Shown here piece by piece: positions 6,216-14,097 of a stretch of 19,820 bases of DNA. How positions within the stretch are numbered: the stretch's first letter is position 1; each line of letters starts with the position of its first letter. Origin of the DNA: Thermotogaceae bacterium (GTDB lineage Bacteria; Thermotogota; Thermotogae; Thermotogales; Thermotogaceae); assembly GCA_027038385.1 (NCBI GenBank), contig JALVXE010000009.1, forward strand, positions 1-19,820. The letters run 5' to 3'. Position numbers and translations under genes: made by a program. The notes beneath the pieces were generated by a model. It saw nothing but the letters and a program-made list of their open reading frames with translations. It made no database searches and was not told the origin of the DNA.

Positions 6216-9200
6216 CTTCAACGAGATTCTAACCGATCTTGGAATCGATCCAAAAAATGTAAGGGTGTCTGGGGTCGATTTTTCCCCGGCAGACGAAACG
6301 GTATATCTGAAACTTGAAGGTGAGGTAAACGGAGGAGGAATAAACCTCAAAAGGAAGTTAGAGGAAGCTTTGAGGGCTCGCGTTGTGTTTTATGGAGAAA
6401 AGTTCAAAGTTTTCTCCCCAGTTGAATACCTTAAAGAAAAACTCGTGAACGGTATAAGAATAGATGTCCAGCTCTCTGGATCTGAAATAACGATAAGGGT
6501 TCCAGGAGATTTTGCAAAGGACAGGATCAAGAGAAAATTGTTGTCGATGAAAGATGAGATAAAAGAAAAACTCAAGGGATACAGGATAAGGCTTAAGGTG
6601 GATGAAGATTTCTTCAAAAAGATTGAGGAGAACGCCAAAAGAACGCAGAAGAACTTCATTAAGTTCGAACCCGTTAAAATCGAGCCATCCGAGTTGAAAT
6701 CCGGAAGCGAGAACGTGATATTCGGGAAGAAACCGAGAAAGACCGTTCACTATCCATCGAACCTTCCTCCATCTGGAAAAGAGATTTCGGTAATAGGAAA
6801 GATTTTCAAGGTTGAGGAAAGATTTGGAAAGAGAAGATCCATTCTTCTCTATATAACGGACAAGGTCGATTCCATGATCGTTAGGGTCCCGGACAAGTTT
6901 GTGGACAAAGTTTCGGGAAGAATAGGTATTGGAGATGTCGTTGTGGCAACTGGGATCATAAGCTCTGATCCCTCAATACCCGGGGATCCCGTTTTGATTG
7001 CAAAAGGTCTCGCGTTATCCGAAATGAAAAGGCGCACCGATGAATCTGAAGTTAAGAGGGTGGAGCTTCACGCGCACACGAAGTACAGCGATTTGGATTC
7101 AGTCCTCAACCTCAAAGACTATGTTAGGAGGCTGAAGGAGTGGGGACACAAGGCTGCGGCTATAACGGATCATGGGAACGTCCAGGGGATAATAGAGTTC
7201 TACCACCTGGCAAAATCGGCTGGCATAAAGCCCATATTCGGTATGGAAGGTTACATGGTGAACGACGTCGAACCGATATACCGAGGAAACATTGATGGAG
7301 ATCTGGTGAAAACTAGCTATGTCGTTTTGGACCTAGAAACGAGTGGTTTGGACCCCGCAAGGTCGGAAATAGTCGAGATAGGTGCTGTGAAGATAGAGAA
7401 TGGAAGGATAGTTGACGAATTTCAATCCCTGGTGAAACCGAAGATGGGTATGAGCAAGGTGAGTGAGAGGATAACCGGTATCACGGATGAGATGTTAAAA
7501 AACCAACCTTCCATAGAGGAAATTCTTCCGAAATTTCTCAAGTTCCTCGGAGACTCGGTGATAATAGCGCACAACGCGTCATTCGATTACAGGTTCATAA
7601 GGTACTGGGTCAAGAAAGTGACCGGTGAAGATTTTGAAAGGCCGTACATCGACACCCTCTCGCTTTCGAGAGCTCTCCTCACCATGTCGAGCTATTCGCT
7701 AGACAAAGTCGCGAGCAAGTTGAAGCTCGAGAAGTTTCACCACCACAGAGCGATGGACGATGCGAGGATAACGGCGAAGATCTTTCTGAAGTTCATGGAA
7801 ATGCTGAAAAACATAGGTGTGAAGAAGTTATCCGAAATAGACAAGCTCAGGAAAGACATAGACATCAAGTCGATAAGACCCAATCACGTGACCATATTGG
7901 TTAAAACCAAGGAAGGCCTCAAAAACCTCTACAAAATCGTTTCCGAATCTCATATCAAATACTTTCACAACGTTCCGAGGATACCAAAGAGTCTTCTGAA
8001 TTCCATGAGAGACGGACTTCTAGTTGGAAGCGCGTGCATGAGCGGTGAAGTCGTCGAGGCTATATTAGACGGTGCAAGTGACTCGGAGATAGAGGAGATA
8101 ATGAAATTCTACGATTTCATAGAGGTGATGCCACTTGGAAACTTTCCAGAGGAAGATAGAGAGAGGATGAGGGAAGTTTACAGAACCGTCTACAGAAAAG
8201 CGAAGGAACTGGGTATACCGGTTGTGATGACTGGGGATGTTCATTTTCTCGATCCTGAGGATTACAAGTTCAGAATGGCCTTATTGGCTCCGCAGAGAAA
8301 CGAACGGTTAGATCAACCGGAACTTTATCTGAGAACCACAGAAGAGATGATCGAAGAGGCTATGAAGATATTTGAGGATGAAGACGTTGCCAAAGAGATA
8401 GTCGTGGAAAACACCGTGAAGATAGCCGATTCCGTGGAAGAGATCCAGCCGCTTGAAGGAAAGCTCCACCCTCCGATAATAGAGGGAGCCGAGGATGAGG
8501 TCAGGGAGATATCCATAAGGAAGGCTAAGGAGATATATGGTGATCCGTTGCCAGAGCTGATAGAGAAGAGGTTAGATAAAGAGCTCGATGCGATAATAGG
8601 TCATGGATACGCGGTGTTGTATCTCATAGCCAAGAGAATAGTTGATAAGTCGAAAAAAGATGGGTACGTTGTGGGATCGAGAGGTTCGGTTGGTTCATCA
8701 CTCGTTGCGCACCTTCTTGATATAACAGAGGTCAATCCACTCCCTCCGCACTACGTTTGTCCGAAATGTAAGCACGTTGAGTTCGTGGAAGGCTACGGAT
8801 CTGGGTACGACCTACCGGAGAAGAAATGTCCAGTTTGTGGTGCAGATATGGAGAGAAACGGTCAAGATATACCGTTTGAGGTCTTCATGGGGTTTAAGGG
8901 AGACAAAGTACCGGATATAGATCTGAACTTTTCCGGTGAGTATCAAGAGAGAGCTCATAGATACATAGAGAAGCTCTTTGGAAAGGATCACGTTTACAGG
9001 GCCGGTACGATAAGCACAGTTGCGGAAAAAAGTGCAAGAGGTTATGTCAGGAGCTTTGAAGAGAGAACCGGTATTCAGCTGAGAAAGGCAGAATTTGAGA
9101 GGATAGCCATGGGTATAGCCGGGGTGAAGAGAACGACAGGTCAGCATCCGGGTGGGTTGATGATAATTCCAAAAGATCACGAAGTTTACGACTTCACGCC

Positions 9201-10329
9201 GATCCAATTTCCGGCTAACGATAAAAGATCCAAAGTCCTTACCACACACTTCGCGTACGAGCACATTCACGATGACATAGTCAAGTTAGACGCACTCGGA
9301 CACGATGATCCGACGTTCATAAAGCACCTTCAGGAGATAACGGGGATCGATCCGATGGGTGTTCCTATGAACGATCCGGAAACCCTCGAGATATTCTCAT
9401 CGTTAAGGCCTCTTGGCATCGACCCGAAGGAGCTTGGAACCGATGTTGGAACGCTTGGAATACCGGAGTTTGGAACGAAGTTCGTCAGGGGAATGCTTCA
9501 AGAGACGAGGCCAAAGAGCTTTGCTGAACTTGTCAGGATATCGGGACTCTCCCATGGAACGGATGTCTGGCTGAACAACGCTAGAGATTGGATAAATTCT
9601 GGAGTAGCAACACTCTCTAGTGTCATATCCTGTAGGGATGACATAATGAATTTCCTTATACACAAAGGTATGGAACCTTCGATGGCCTTCAAGATAATGG
9701 AGAAAGTTAGGAAGGGAAAGGGGATATCGGAGGAAGACGAAGAAGTCATGAAGAGTGTTGGTACCCCAAACTGGTTCATAGAATCGTGTAAGAGGATAAA
9801 GTACCTATTTCCAAAGGCCCACGCCGTTGCTTATGTCAGCATGGCATTCCGAATAGCCTATTTCAAGGTCCATTATCCGCTAGCTTTTTACTCCGCGTAC
9901 TTCAGCATAAAAGGTGATGAGTTCAACATCGATGCGGTGCTTCAGGGAAAAGAAGGTGTGAAAAGAAGACTATCGGTTTTGTACTCCATGACCGACAAGG
10001 ACGTTCAGGACAAGAACGAAGAGACAGTCTTGGAGGTAGCACTCGAAATGCTCTTGAGGGGATATGAATTCCTTCCGCCGGACCTTGAAAAATCGGATTC
10101 CAAGAGGTTTCTCATAGAAGAGAACAAGCTGAGGATACCGTTCAACAAGCTTCCCGGTCTTGGAACGAGCGTGGCGGAATCCATAGTGAGGGCTAGATCC
10201 GAGAAATCCTTCTCCTCCGTGGAAGATCTTGCCAGAAGAACCAAAGTCAACAAAACACACGTTGAGGTGATGAAGAGATACAAGGTTCTGGATGGTATAC
10301 CCGATACAGATCAGATAACACTCTTCTAA
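6202..10329 (+). CDS. polC: DNA polymerase III alpha subunit, PolC type
   Basis: A 1375-residue PolC replicase, close to the usual family length, with no intein. In order it has an N-terminal domain (1-190), an OB fold (about 200-280), and a PHP domain starting at 287 (HAH at 290-292) that is interrupted by a proofreading exonuclease. The exonuclease is DEDDh type: D377xE379 and H515..D520 in HRAMDDA. The PHP domain resumes (GDVHFLDPED). The polymerase core carries GSRGSVGSS (825-833), a CPKC/CPVC zinc site (853-856, 876-879), and the catalytic aspartates D905, D907 (PDIDLNF) and D1030 (KLDALG). A helix-hairpin-helix LPGLGTSVAESIV lies at about 1317. The ATG at 6202 is preferred over the in-frame GTG at 6175 because GGAGGGAAGG stands just upstream. 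Confidence 0.96.
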   Translation: MELNNFNEILTDLGIDPKNVRVSGVDFSPADETVYLKLEGEVNGGGINLKRKLEEALRARVVFYGEKFKVFSPVEYLKEKLVNGIRIDVQLSGSEITIRVPGDFAKDRIKRKLLSMKDEIKEKLKGYRIRLKVDEDFFKKIEENAKRTQKNFIKFEPVKIEPSELKSGSENVIFGKKPRKTVHYPSNLPPSGKEISVIGKIFKVEERFGKRRSILLYITDKVDSMIVRVPDKFVDKVSGRIGIGDVVVATGIISSDPSIPGDPVLIAKGLALSEMKRRTDESEVKRVELHAHTKYSDLDSVLNLKDYVRRLKEWGHKAAAITDHGNVQGIIEFYHLAKSAGIKPIFGMEGYMVNDVEPIYRGNIDGDLVKTSYVVLDLETSGLDPARSEIVEIGAVKIENGRIVDEFQSLVKPKMGMSKVSERITGITDEMLKNQPSIEEILPKFLKFLGDSVIIAHNASFDYRFIRYWVKKVTGEDFERPYIDTLSLSRALLTMSSYSLDKVASKLKLEKFHHHRAMDDARITAKIFLKFMEMLKNIGVKKLSEIDKLRKDIDIKSIRPNHVTILVKTKEGLKNLYKIVSESHIKYFHNVPRIPKSLLNSMRDGLLVGSACMSGEVVEAILDGASDSEIEEIMKFYDFIEVMPLGNFPEEDRERMREVYRTVYRKAKELGIPVVMTGDVHFLDPEDYKFRMALLAPQRNERLDQPELYLRTTEEMIEEAMKIFEDEDVAKEIVVENTVKIADSVEEIQPLEGKLHPPIIEGAEDEVREISIRKAKEIYGDPLPELIEKRLDKELDAIIGHGYAVLYLIAKRIVDKSKKDGYVVGSRGSVGSSLVAHLLDITEVNPLPPHYVCPKCKHVEFVEGYGSGYDLPEKKCPVCGADMERNGQDIPFEVFMGFKGDKVPDIDLNFSGEYQERAHRYIEKLFGKDHVYRAGTISTVAEKSARGYVRSFEERTGIQLRKAEFERIAMGIAGVKRTTGQHPGGLMIIPKDHEVYDFTPIQFPANDKRSKVLTTHFAYEHIHDDIVKLDALGHDDPTFIKHLQEITGIDPMGVPMNDPETLEIFSSLRPLGIDPKELGTDVGTLGIPEFGTKFVRGMLQETRPKSFAELVRISGLSHGTDVWLNNARDWINSGVATLSSVISCRDDIMNFLIHKGMEPSMAFKIMEKVRKGKGISEEDEEVMKSVGTPNWFIESCKRIKYLFPKAHAVAYVSMAFRIAYFKVHYPLAFYSAYFSIKGDEFNIDAVLQGKEGVKRRLSVLYSMTDKDVQDKNEETVLEVALEMLLRGYEFLPPDLEKSDSKRFLIEENKLRIPFNKLPGLGTSVAESIVRARSEKSFSSVEDLARRTKVNKTHVEVMKRYKVLDGIPDTDQITLF

Positions 10330-10337
10330 ACGTGCTG

Positions 10338-10369
10338 TGTTAAAATAAAACGAAAGAGATTTGGGGAGG
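10338..10369 (+). promoter_or_regulatory. Possible extended -10 promoter and ribosome binding site of the HD-GYP gene
   Basis: In the 47-bp gap after polC, TGTTAAAAT (10338-10346) fits an extended -10 element (TGn plus TAAAAT). The -35 region is poor. GGGGAGG at 10363-10369 lies 7 bases before ATG 10377, which favours that start over GTG 10371. Confidence 0.4.
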
Positions 10370-10376
10370 AGTGAAA

Positions 10377-11723
10377 ATGGAACTCAAATTAGAATCTATA
10401 GGGGTATCTGATCTCGTAGGATTGTTCAATGATATGAGAATATCCAGCCTTTCTCCACTTATAATCCATTCATTCGACGTGGCGAAGATAGCATCTTTAA
10501 TGATGAAGAGGATAGGTGATTCAGATGATGTGCTTTACGCCTACATCTCAGGCCTTTTTCACGACATAGGACTTTTAGCTCTTACTGAACTCAAGATGCC
10601 GAAAGGTGTTTTCATAGCTATGAAGGCCGATATATCTCATGGCGGGGAATCTTTCAACCTTGATTCCTTGCTTTACAAGATCGATAAAGATTGTGTTCAT
10701 TCACAGTTTTCTTACGAGATACTAAAGAGAATGAGAATCCTCCCTGACGAATATCTAAGAGCGGTTCTAAACCATCACACGCCACTTAAAGTTCTTTATG
10801 GAAGTGATAAAGAGATTCTTCTATCAAATCTCATAAATGTTGCAGATACCATGGCCCAGGTGATCAGAAAGAACATCAACATTGGTATGGTCGAATCTGT
10901 GAAAGCTCTTTTTGAGATGTTGGCGAGATATCCCATGATTGATGAGGTGAGGAAAGCCGCAAAGGATTTGATCAGTTCTCACATCGAATTTGGATATGTC
11001 TTAGATGATGACCCGTATATCGAAAGATTTTGCAAGTTCAATTTCCAGTTGGGATTCCATGAGGCTATAGAATTTTTAAAAGCGTTAGTGCTATTGGTTG
11101 ATCTCAGATCTCCATTCACACTCAGCCATACGTCTGGAGTTGCGTTTTTGGCGAAAGATCTAGCTTATGAGATGCTGAAAACTGATTTTGATTCCCTTGC
11201 CATGTACGTTGCTGGCCTGATGCACGACCTCGGGAAGATAAAGACCCCCCTAGAGATACTCCACAAACCTGGAAAGCTGGACATGCATGAAGCTTACATA
11301 ATGAAGATGCACGTGGTCGATACCTACAAGATGTTCTCAAAATATCCGAAGTTTGAAGAATTCATGGCTATTGCTTCTACACACCATGAAAGGCTCGACG
11401 GATCGGGATATCCTTGGGGGTTGAAAGCAAAGGATCTGAGCATGAGATCTAGGATTCTCCAAGTTGCCGATGTTTACGAAGCCCTCACTGAAGACAGACC
11501 TTACAGAGAGGGTATGAAACCACGCGATGCCTTGGGTGTCGTTGAAGATATGGTGAACCACGGAAAGCTGGATGCGAATGTTTACGAGACGTTGAAAGAG
11601 ATGATCAGAAACGGCTATGAAGTCAAGAGATCTGATATAGTTCTCGTGGAATTCTTTGGAGAATTTGAAAACATAGAAGAGGTTAAGAGAGTCCTCGATA
11701 GGGTATCGCAAGAGCTTCCTTGA
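10377..11723 (+). CDS. Tandem HD-domain protein with C-terminal HD-GYP domain
   Basis: A 448-residue cytoplasmic protein with two HD-type metal phosphohydrolase domains and no membrane or receiver domain. The N-terminal domain keeps a full set of possible ligands: H31, H62-D63 (FHDIG), H108, H133-H134 and D157 (VADT). The C-terminal half is a clear HD-GYP domain: H251, H283-D284 in HDLGK, H312, H336-H337 in HHERLDGSGYP (GYP at 344-346), and D365. HD-GYP proteins hydrolyse cyclic di-GMP or related cyclic dinucleotides. The N-terminal half resembles HDOD-like or degenerate HD sensors, but its metal residues look intact. It stands alone between polC and the rplU promoter, which overlaps its stop. 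No GGDEF domain is nearby to hint at a partner. Confidence 0.88.
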   Translation: MELKLESIGVSDLVGLFNDMRISSLSPLIIHSFDVAKIASLMMKRIGDSDDVLYAYISGLFHDIGLLALTELKMPKGVFIAMKADISHGGESFNLDSLLYKIDKDCVHSQFSYEILKRMRILPDEYLRAVLNHHTPLKVLYGSDKEILLSNLINVADTMAQVIRKNINIGMVESVKALFEMLARYPMIDEVRKAAKDLISSHIEFGYVLDDDPYIERFCKFNFQLGFHEAIEFLKALVLLVDLRSPFTLSHTSGVAFLAKDLAYEMLKTDFDSLAMYVAGLMHDLGKIKTPLEILHKPGKLDMHEAYIMKMHVVDTYKMFSKYPKFEEFMAIASTHHERLDGSGYPWGLKAKDLSMRSRILQVADVYEALTEDRPYREGMKPRDALGVVEDMVNHGKLDANVYETLKEMIRNGYEVKRSDIVLVEFFGEFENIEEVKRVLDRVSQELP

Positions 11724-11748
11724 AATTCTCAGATTTGATGTATAAAAT
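11720..11748 (+). promoter_or_regulatory. Promoter of the rplU-rpoD operon
   Basis: TTGAAA (11720-11725) and TAAAAT (11743-11748) are separated by exactly 17 bp, a good housekeeping sigma promoter. The -35 hexamer overlaps the TGA stop of the HD-GYP gene. The start of transcription is expected near 11755, just before the leader hairpins. Confidence 0.75.
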
Positions 11749-11754
11749 ACACCA

Positions 11755-11832
11755 AGCGCTCGGGTGAGCGAAAGTTCTCTTGTGCAGAGACGCGAAGCCC
11801 GGCGGATGTCAATTCTGAAAGGAGGTGGGTGT
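11755..11832 (+). promoter_or_regulatory. Structured leader of rplU (candidate ribosomal protein autoregulatory RNA)
   Basis: The predicted 78-nt leader can form hairpin 1 (CGCTC 11757-11761 with GAGCG 11766-11770, loop GGGT) and hairpin 2 (TCTCT 11776-11780 with AGAGA 11786-11790, loop TGTGC). The CGGG at 11761-11764 can also pair with CCCG at 11798-11801, a possible pseudoknot or switch. AGGAGGTG (11820-11827) then gives a near-perfect Shine-Dalgarno site 7 bases before GTG 11833. L21 leaders are known in other bacteria; I cannot say whether this one belongs to that class. Confidence 0.5.
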
Positions 11833-12153
11833 GTGTACGCACTGATCGCGGATTCTGGAAGACAGTACAAGGTTGAAGAGGGGAAGTACCTGTACACGGG
11901 AAGGCAAAAGGACAAGCAGCCAGGTGACGAGATAGTTTTCGAAAGAGTGCTCATGGTTAAGAAAGACGACGGAGAGGTTCTGATAGGGAAGCCGTACCTT
12001 CAGAACGTTGTGGTTAGGGGAAAGGTAGTGGAGCACAAGAAAGCGAGAAAGGTCAGGGGAATGAAGTTCAGGCCGAGAAAGAACTCTAAGACTGTTAAGA
12101 ACCACAGGCAGTGGTACACGACGATAATGATTGAGAAGATAGAGGTCAAATGA
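11833..12153 (+). CDS. rplU: 50S ribosomal protein L21
   Basis: A 106-residue L21 starting MYALIADSGRQYKVEEGKYL, with the C-terminal basic motif KFRPRKNSKT and a YTTIMIEKI strand. It binds 23S rRNA early in large-subunit assembly. GTG 11833 is chosen because AGGAGGTG stands 7 bases upstream and the length then fits the family. An in-frame ATG at 11806 would add 9 residues and place the Shine-Dalgarno inside the gene. It heads the operon after a structured leader. Its stop overlaps the prp start (ATGA), giving coupled translation. Confidence 0.95.
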   Translation: MYALIADSGRQYKVEEGKYLYTGRQKDKQPGDEIVFERVLMVKKDDGEVLIGKPYLQNVVVRGKVVEHKKARKVRGMKFRPRKNSKTVKNHRQWYTTIMIEKIEVK

Positions 12154-12446
12154 TAAAAGTGGTCTTTGATAAAAAAGGTTTAGCTGCTAACGGACACGCG
12201 GATTTTAATGAATACGGAAAGGATGTGGTGTGTGCGGCGGTTAGCTCTGCTCTCCAGCAAGCGGCTTACATACTCAAGGACTTGGGAGCAAACGTAGTCA
12301 TCAAAAAAGGACATCTTGAGATCTCGGAGATACCGGATGATCCGTGTGCAGAAAAGGTGTTGAGAATCACATTAGGAATCCTTGCTGGAATTCAGAGGAA
12401 ATATCCAGAAAACCTCTACCTGGAGGTGAAAGACAATGGCGACTGA
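12150..12446 (+). CDS. prp: Ribosomal-processing cysteine protease Prp (YsxB/TM1457 family)
   Basis: A 98-residue Prp-family protein encoded, as usual, between L21 and L27. The catalytic pair is in place: His16 in GHADFNEYG and Cys28 in DVVCAAVS, at the same 12-residue spacing as the His/Cys pair of the Staphylococcus aureus enzyme. In Firmicutes Prp removes an N-terminal extension ending in a LQLFA-like motif from L27. The L27 encoded here has no such extension, so the substrate in this organism is unclear. ATG 12150 overlaps the rplU stop by 4 bp, and the 3' end overlaps rpmA by 11 bp. Confidence 0.9.
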   Translation: MIKVVFDKKGLAANGHADFNEYGKDVVCAAVSSALQQAAYILKDLGANVVIKKGHLEISEIPDDPCAEKVLRITLGILAGIQRKYPENLYLEVKDNGD

Positions 12447-12675
12447 TGTCAACAAAAGAGATAGCAATCCCAAGTATTTGGGGGTTAAGGTTGGGGACGG
12501 ACAGTTCGTGAGAGCTGGTAACATACTCGTAAGACAGAGGGGAACGAAAATTCATCCCGGAAAAAACGTTGGCATGGGAAGAGATTTCACGCTATTTGCA
12601 ATGATAGACGGTTATGTAAAGTTTCATACGAGAAAGAACAAGAAGTTCGTTTCCGTCCTGGAGGTTAAAGAGTGA
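12436..12675 (+). CDS. rpmA: 50S ribosomal protein L27, with shortened N-terminal tail
   Basis: A 79-residue L27 with the core well conserved: RDSNPKYLGVKVGDGQ, AGNILVRQRGTKIHPGKNVG, and a basic C-terminus. In most bacteria the mature tail reads approximately AHKKxGGSxxNGRDS and reaches the peptidyl-transferase centre. Here the start is only MATDVNKRDS, about six residues shorter and lacking the His-Lys-Lys and Gly-Gly stretch. The start is secure: GGAGGTG at 12422-12428 is well placed for ATG 12436, and an in-frame TGA at 12427-12429 blocks any upstream start. There is no Prp cleavage motif. The start lies within the last codons of prp (11-bp overlap), and the stop overlaps the ribU start. 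Confidence 0.92.
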   Translation: MATDVNKRDSNPKYLGVKVGDGQFVRAGNILVRQRGTKIHPGKNVGMGRDFTLFAMIDGYVKFHTRKNKKFVSVLEVKE

Positions 12676-13199
12676 AAACTAAGGATATAGCCATAGTCGG
12701 CATATTCTCGGCTCTCGCTTTTGGATTGATGTTTTTAGAGGTTCCGCTTCTTCCATTCGTGAGTTTCTTGAAATATGATCCGAGCGAGATAGTGGCTTTG
12801 ATCCTAGCTGTGAACACCGGAATTGCACAAGGTGTGATGGTGGTATTGATAAAGGACATACTCTTTTACTTTGCAAAATCAGGGGACGTCATAGGAATCG
12901 TGATGAACTTCATAGCGGGAGCAACGTTTGTAGCTCTGGCGACGAAGTTCTGGAAAAGCAAACTGATCTCCTCGATTTTGTCCGTTGGAGGGACGAGCGC
13001 TTTGATGACTGGGCTGAATGCGGCCACAGTCCCGCTTTATTTCATAGTCATGAAATGGGGATCTGCTTCAGACGGTTTCAAGTTCTTCTTGAAAGTTTGG
13101 TGGGGAATACTCGTATTCAACGTGCTTAAGTTCTCAATAGACTATGTTTTGTCCGCCTTGATAAACAAGAGGGTCGGTAGTCTGTTTGGGAGTGAGTAA
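12672..13199 (+). CDS. ribU: ECF transporter S-component, riboflavin type (RibU)
   Basis: A 175-residue membrane protein of about six helices that fits the substrate-binding S-component of an energy-coupling factor transporter. It starts MKTKDIAIVGIFSALAFG, the basic and hydrophobic helix 1 that docks to EcfT in many S-components. FLKYDPSEIVALI near residues 32-45 resembles the KYD-containing segment of RibU. From memory, the equivalent gene in Thermotoga maritima lies at the same place and is a riboflavin S-component, which supports the call. The EcfA/EcfA'/EcfT module is not in the window. GTG 12672 overlaps the rpmA stop (GTGA). No FMN riboswitch precedes it; it is transcribed with ribosomal genes. 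Confidence 0.82.
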   Translation: MKTKDIAIVGIFSALAFGLMFLEVPLLPFVSFLKYDPSEIVALILAVNTGIAQGVMVVLIKDILFYFAKSGDVIGIVMNFIAGATFVALATKFWKSKLISSILSVGGTSALMTGLNAATVPLYFIVMKWGSASDGFKFFLKVWWGILVFNVLKFSIDYVLSALINKRVGSLFGSE

Positions 13200-13218
13200 C
13201 CGAAAGGAGGAGTGAAAG

Positions 13219-13662
13219 ATGGCGAGGTTGTTGCCACAGCAAAAGAGTTATATGGCGAAAGATGTCGATAAAAAATGGTACGTTGTTGACGCATCTGGAA
13301 AGGTCTTGGGAAGGCTCGCTAGCAAGATAGCAGTTGTCCTCATGGGGAAACACAAGCCGACATATACTCCGCACGTTGATACTGGAGACTACGTCATTGT
13401 CGTGAATGCCGATAAAGTGGTTCTCACAGGAAAGAAGTTGGACCAGAAGAAGTACTACAGGCATTCTGGATACCCAGGAGGGTTGAAGGAGCTCACAGCA
13501 AGGCAGATGTTCGAGAAACATCCAGAAAAGGTCGTTTACCTAGCGGTCAAGAGAATGCTTCCGAAGAACAAGCTCGGAAGGAAGATGCTCAAAAAACTCA
13601 AAGTTTACACCGGACCTGATCATCCGCATCAGGCGCAGAAACCGGAACCCTTGGAGTTTTGA
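13219..13662 (+). CDS. rplM: 50S ribosomal protein L13
   Basis: A 147-residue L13, normal length. Diagnostic segments are WYVVDASGKVLGRLASKIA near the N-terminus, GDYVIVVNADKVVLTGKK, YYRHSGYPGG, and the C-terminal KVYTGPDHPHQAQKPEPL. It binds 23S rRNA and is an early large-subunit assembly protein. ATG 13219 follows AAGGAGGAG. It pairs with rpsI 17 bp downstream, as in nearly all bacteria. The 19-bp gap after ribU holds only its ribosome binding site. Confidence 0.97.
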   Translation: MARLLPQQKSYMAKDVDKKWYVVDASGKVLGRLASKIAVVLMGKHKPTYTPHVDTGDYVIVVNADKVVLTGKKLDQKKYYRHSGYPGGLKELTARQMFEKHPEKVVYLAVKRMLPKNKLGRKMLKKLKVYTGPDHPHQAQKPEPLEF

Positions 13663-13679
13663 AAGAGGAGGGATGAATT

Positions 13680-14093
13680 GTGAGTGATTTCTACGGAACT
13701 GGCAGGAGGAAAACTTCATCTGCAAGAGTTCACCTCAGACCTGGAAACGGTGAGGTTTACATAAACGGAAAGAAAATGGAAGGAAGCGATTTAGAAGATA
13801 AGTTCTTGAGATATCTTGGAAACATGGCTTGGGTTAAACATGCCCTCGAACCCCTATATGTTACGAACACCACTGGCAAATTCGACTTCGTTATCAGAGT
13901 GAGAGGAGGAGGAAAGTCCGGTCAGTCTGGTGCGATTAGACTTGGTATAGCCAGAGCTCTCCTCCAATACGACGCGAATTTAAGGCCAGTTCTCAAATCC
14001 AAGAAGCTCCTCACGAGAGACCCGAGGATGGTCGAGAGGAAGAAGTATGGTCTAAAGAAAGCGAGGAGGGCACCGCAGTTCTCCAAGAGATGA
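13680..14093 (+). CDS. rpsI: 30S ribosomal protein S9
   Basis: A 137-residue S9 with FYGTGRRKTSSARVHL at the N-terminus, the GGGKSGQSGAIRLGIARAL core, and the basic tail ending KKARRAPQFSKR, which contacts P-site tRNA. GTG 13680 is the start. It follows AGAGGAGGG, and the nearby ATG at 13673 is in another frame. The dnaG start follows the TGA stop after only 4 bp, with no Shine-Dalgarno sequence of its own, so primase synthesis probably depends on ribosomes finishing rpsI. Confidence 0.97.
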   Translation: MSDFYGTGRRKTSSARVHLRPGNGEVYINGKKMEGSDLEDKFLRYLGNMAWVKHALEPLYVTNTTGKFDFVIRVRGGGKSGQSGAIRLGIARALLQYDANLRPVLKSKKLLTRDPRMVERKKYGLKKARRAPQFSKR

Positions 14094-14097
14094 TCTG

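Noticed and set aside
6202..10329. Possible intein in PolC because of its large size
   Set aside because: Length and domain order match normal PolC. All polymerase motifs are continuous, and the only insertion is the expected exonuclease within the PHP domain.
11755..11832. FMN riboswitch controlling ribU from the operon leader
   Set aside because: The leader is only about 78 nt with two small hairpins, too short and simple for the six-helix FMN aptamer.
11337..11954. Minus-strand open frame (205 codons) over the HD-GYP gene end and rplU start
   Set aside because: It is antisense to two well-supported genes and to a good promoter, with low-complexity translation and no start signal.
12427..12460. 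Frameshift hiding a normal L27 N-terminus
   Set aside because: None of the three frames between 12400 and 12460 encodes an AHKK-like tail, so a single indel does not restore it. The short tail is kept as a real observation.
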